DNA from: Blakeslea trispora
Lineage: Eukaryota > Mucoromycota > Mucoromycetes > Mucorales > Choanephoraceae
DNA length: 57,766 nt
Direction: 5' to 3'
Assembly (NCBI GenBank): GCA_025331445.1
Contig: JAIWNE010000158.1
Location: 1 to 57,766 of the forward strand
Position numbers and translations under genes: made by a program. The notes below the pieces were generated by a model, which was not told where the DNA came from, made no database searches, and saw nothing but the letters and a program-made list of their open reading frames with translations. Shown here one piece after another: positions 56,980 through 57,766 of this stretch; within the stretch, counting starts at the first letter, position 1; each line of letters begins with the position of its first letter.

Positions 56980-57766
56980 TCTACTTTAGCGGTGATTTGG
57001 ATGTTATGAAGCTCCTGTCATTACAATAGATTAGCACATCTTCAATAAAAGTGCTTTCACGAATGAGATGCTTTAAGTCGTAAAAGTTACACAATGTCTT
57101 GACAGTATAAGCTAAAATTCCCAGTAGAATGAGTACATTAGGAACAACACATTTCTGAACATATCCGTCTCTCAAGTCAATACTCAATTCCTAATAAAAA
57201 GTAATCCTTAGTTTATGATTATAAATCAATGATTCTCGTCATAATATATAAAGGATGACAGCGAGCATGCTAACTATTGCATCAAACCAATTATTTTTAT
57301 CGAAACTCTCTCTGAAATGCTCTTTTGTGAAATTACTGACGCTAACATCTATGCTGAGCCATTCTTTCGTATCACGGGAAGAACAGCTTCTCTCGAATCT
57401 CGTTGCATGGACTCCGGAAGCAGAGTCAAGCTTTATATTGAACATCAGCTCTCATGTATTACTTCTTCGCTTTGGAGGAATTGACACTCGTCATTGTATC
57501 TCTGGTATATTCTAAAATTTAAAAATTGATTAAAACTATCATCTAATACATCGAGTATAGGGCTTTGCATGTATCGGCTACACGTTTGACGACTCCACCA
57601 AAGCATATGCCAACATAGGTGAGTGTGGGGGGACATCAAGCCCATTTGGCAAGTCGATGATGACGGCAATGTCATTCCGCAGTGCAGCCAAGAAAGTCAA
57701 GACTCGAGAGTTCCCTAGAAATAGGGAATTCGTCAAAATGAAGTTTATTGTGTACAAGCACATTTG
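56980..57766 (-). CDS. Partial multi-exon gene with hydrophobic segments, runs off the right edge
   Basis: The minus strand has consecutive protein-like blocks separated by intron-like gaps: SRVLTFLAALRNDIAVIIDL and LDVPPHSPMLAYALVESSN (57766-57582), RIYQRYNDECQFLQSEEVI (57510-57450), FNIKLDSASGVHATRFERSC to WFDAIVSMLAVILYI (57445-57240), and after a TTATTAG acceptor ELSIDLRDGYVQKCVVPNVL to a stop at 56981. Two hydrophobic stretches (IVSMLAVILY and NVLILLGILAYTV) suggest membrane segments. Exact joins are unclear because some phases give stops. The 5' end lies beyond the window. Function unknown. Confidence 0.4.

Overview
The window looks like an AT-rich, repeat-choked stretch of a fungal genome. 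The best guess is Mucoromycota (Mucorales-type), inferred from short GT-AG introns of about 50-60 nt and from the mix of transposons: Helitron, Merlin, Tc1/mariner and a Crypton-like tyrosine recombinase with a GCR1_C-type tail. No rRNA, convincing tRNA, CRISPR array or operon is visible. Almost every recognisable protein is a transposase or a decayed relic. The only transposase reading frames that look intact are two Tc1/mariner genes, one nested in the other element (10171-12519).

Layout. 1-480: end of a host-like gene (minus). 567-2317: long-TIR element T1 containing a 428-bp solo LTR. 2827-8168: Helitron with three 5' GC hairpins, a RepHel gene broken by three in-frame stops, and a CTAG 3' end. 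8921-13300: second T1-family copy, holding a Tc1 element that itself holds another Tc1 element. 13356-15700: Merlin relic split by an 873-bp solo LTR. 16680-18330: decayed unknown gene. 18480-19570: T1-family tips on both sides of a third Merlin fragment. 20000-20740: relic with a PD-(D/E)XK-like motif. 21496-22840: third T1-family copy. 23318-25877: the best-preserved Merlin, with about 120-bp TIRs.

26400-47330 is mostly a mosaic of two long unclassified repeats, here called R1 and R2, plus a Mutator-like relic (36070-37560), an unknown relic (32536-34480) and two inverted 874-bp LTRs. Those two LTRs carry swapped target duplications, the mark of an inversion between them. 47755-50563 is the Crypton-like element. 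50564-52203 is a broken copy of the outer Tc1 element. 53899-55902 is a multi-exon minus-strand gene with two AT-hooks, and 56980-57766 holds pieces of another minus-strand gene with hydrophobic segments that runs off the edge.

The genes do not work together as a pathway. The value of the window is its stratigraphy: exact target duplications and empty paralogous sites let the order of insertions, one LTR-mediated inversion and several gene deaths be read directly from the sequence.
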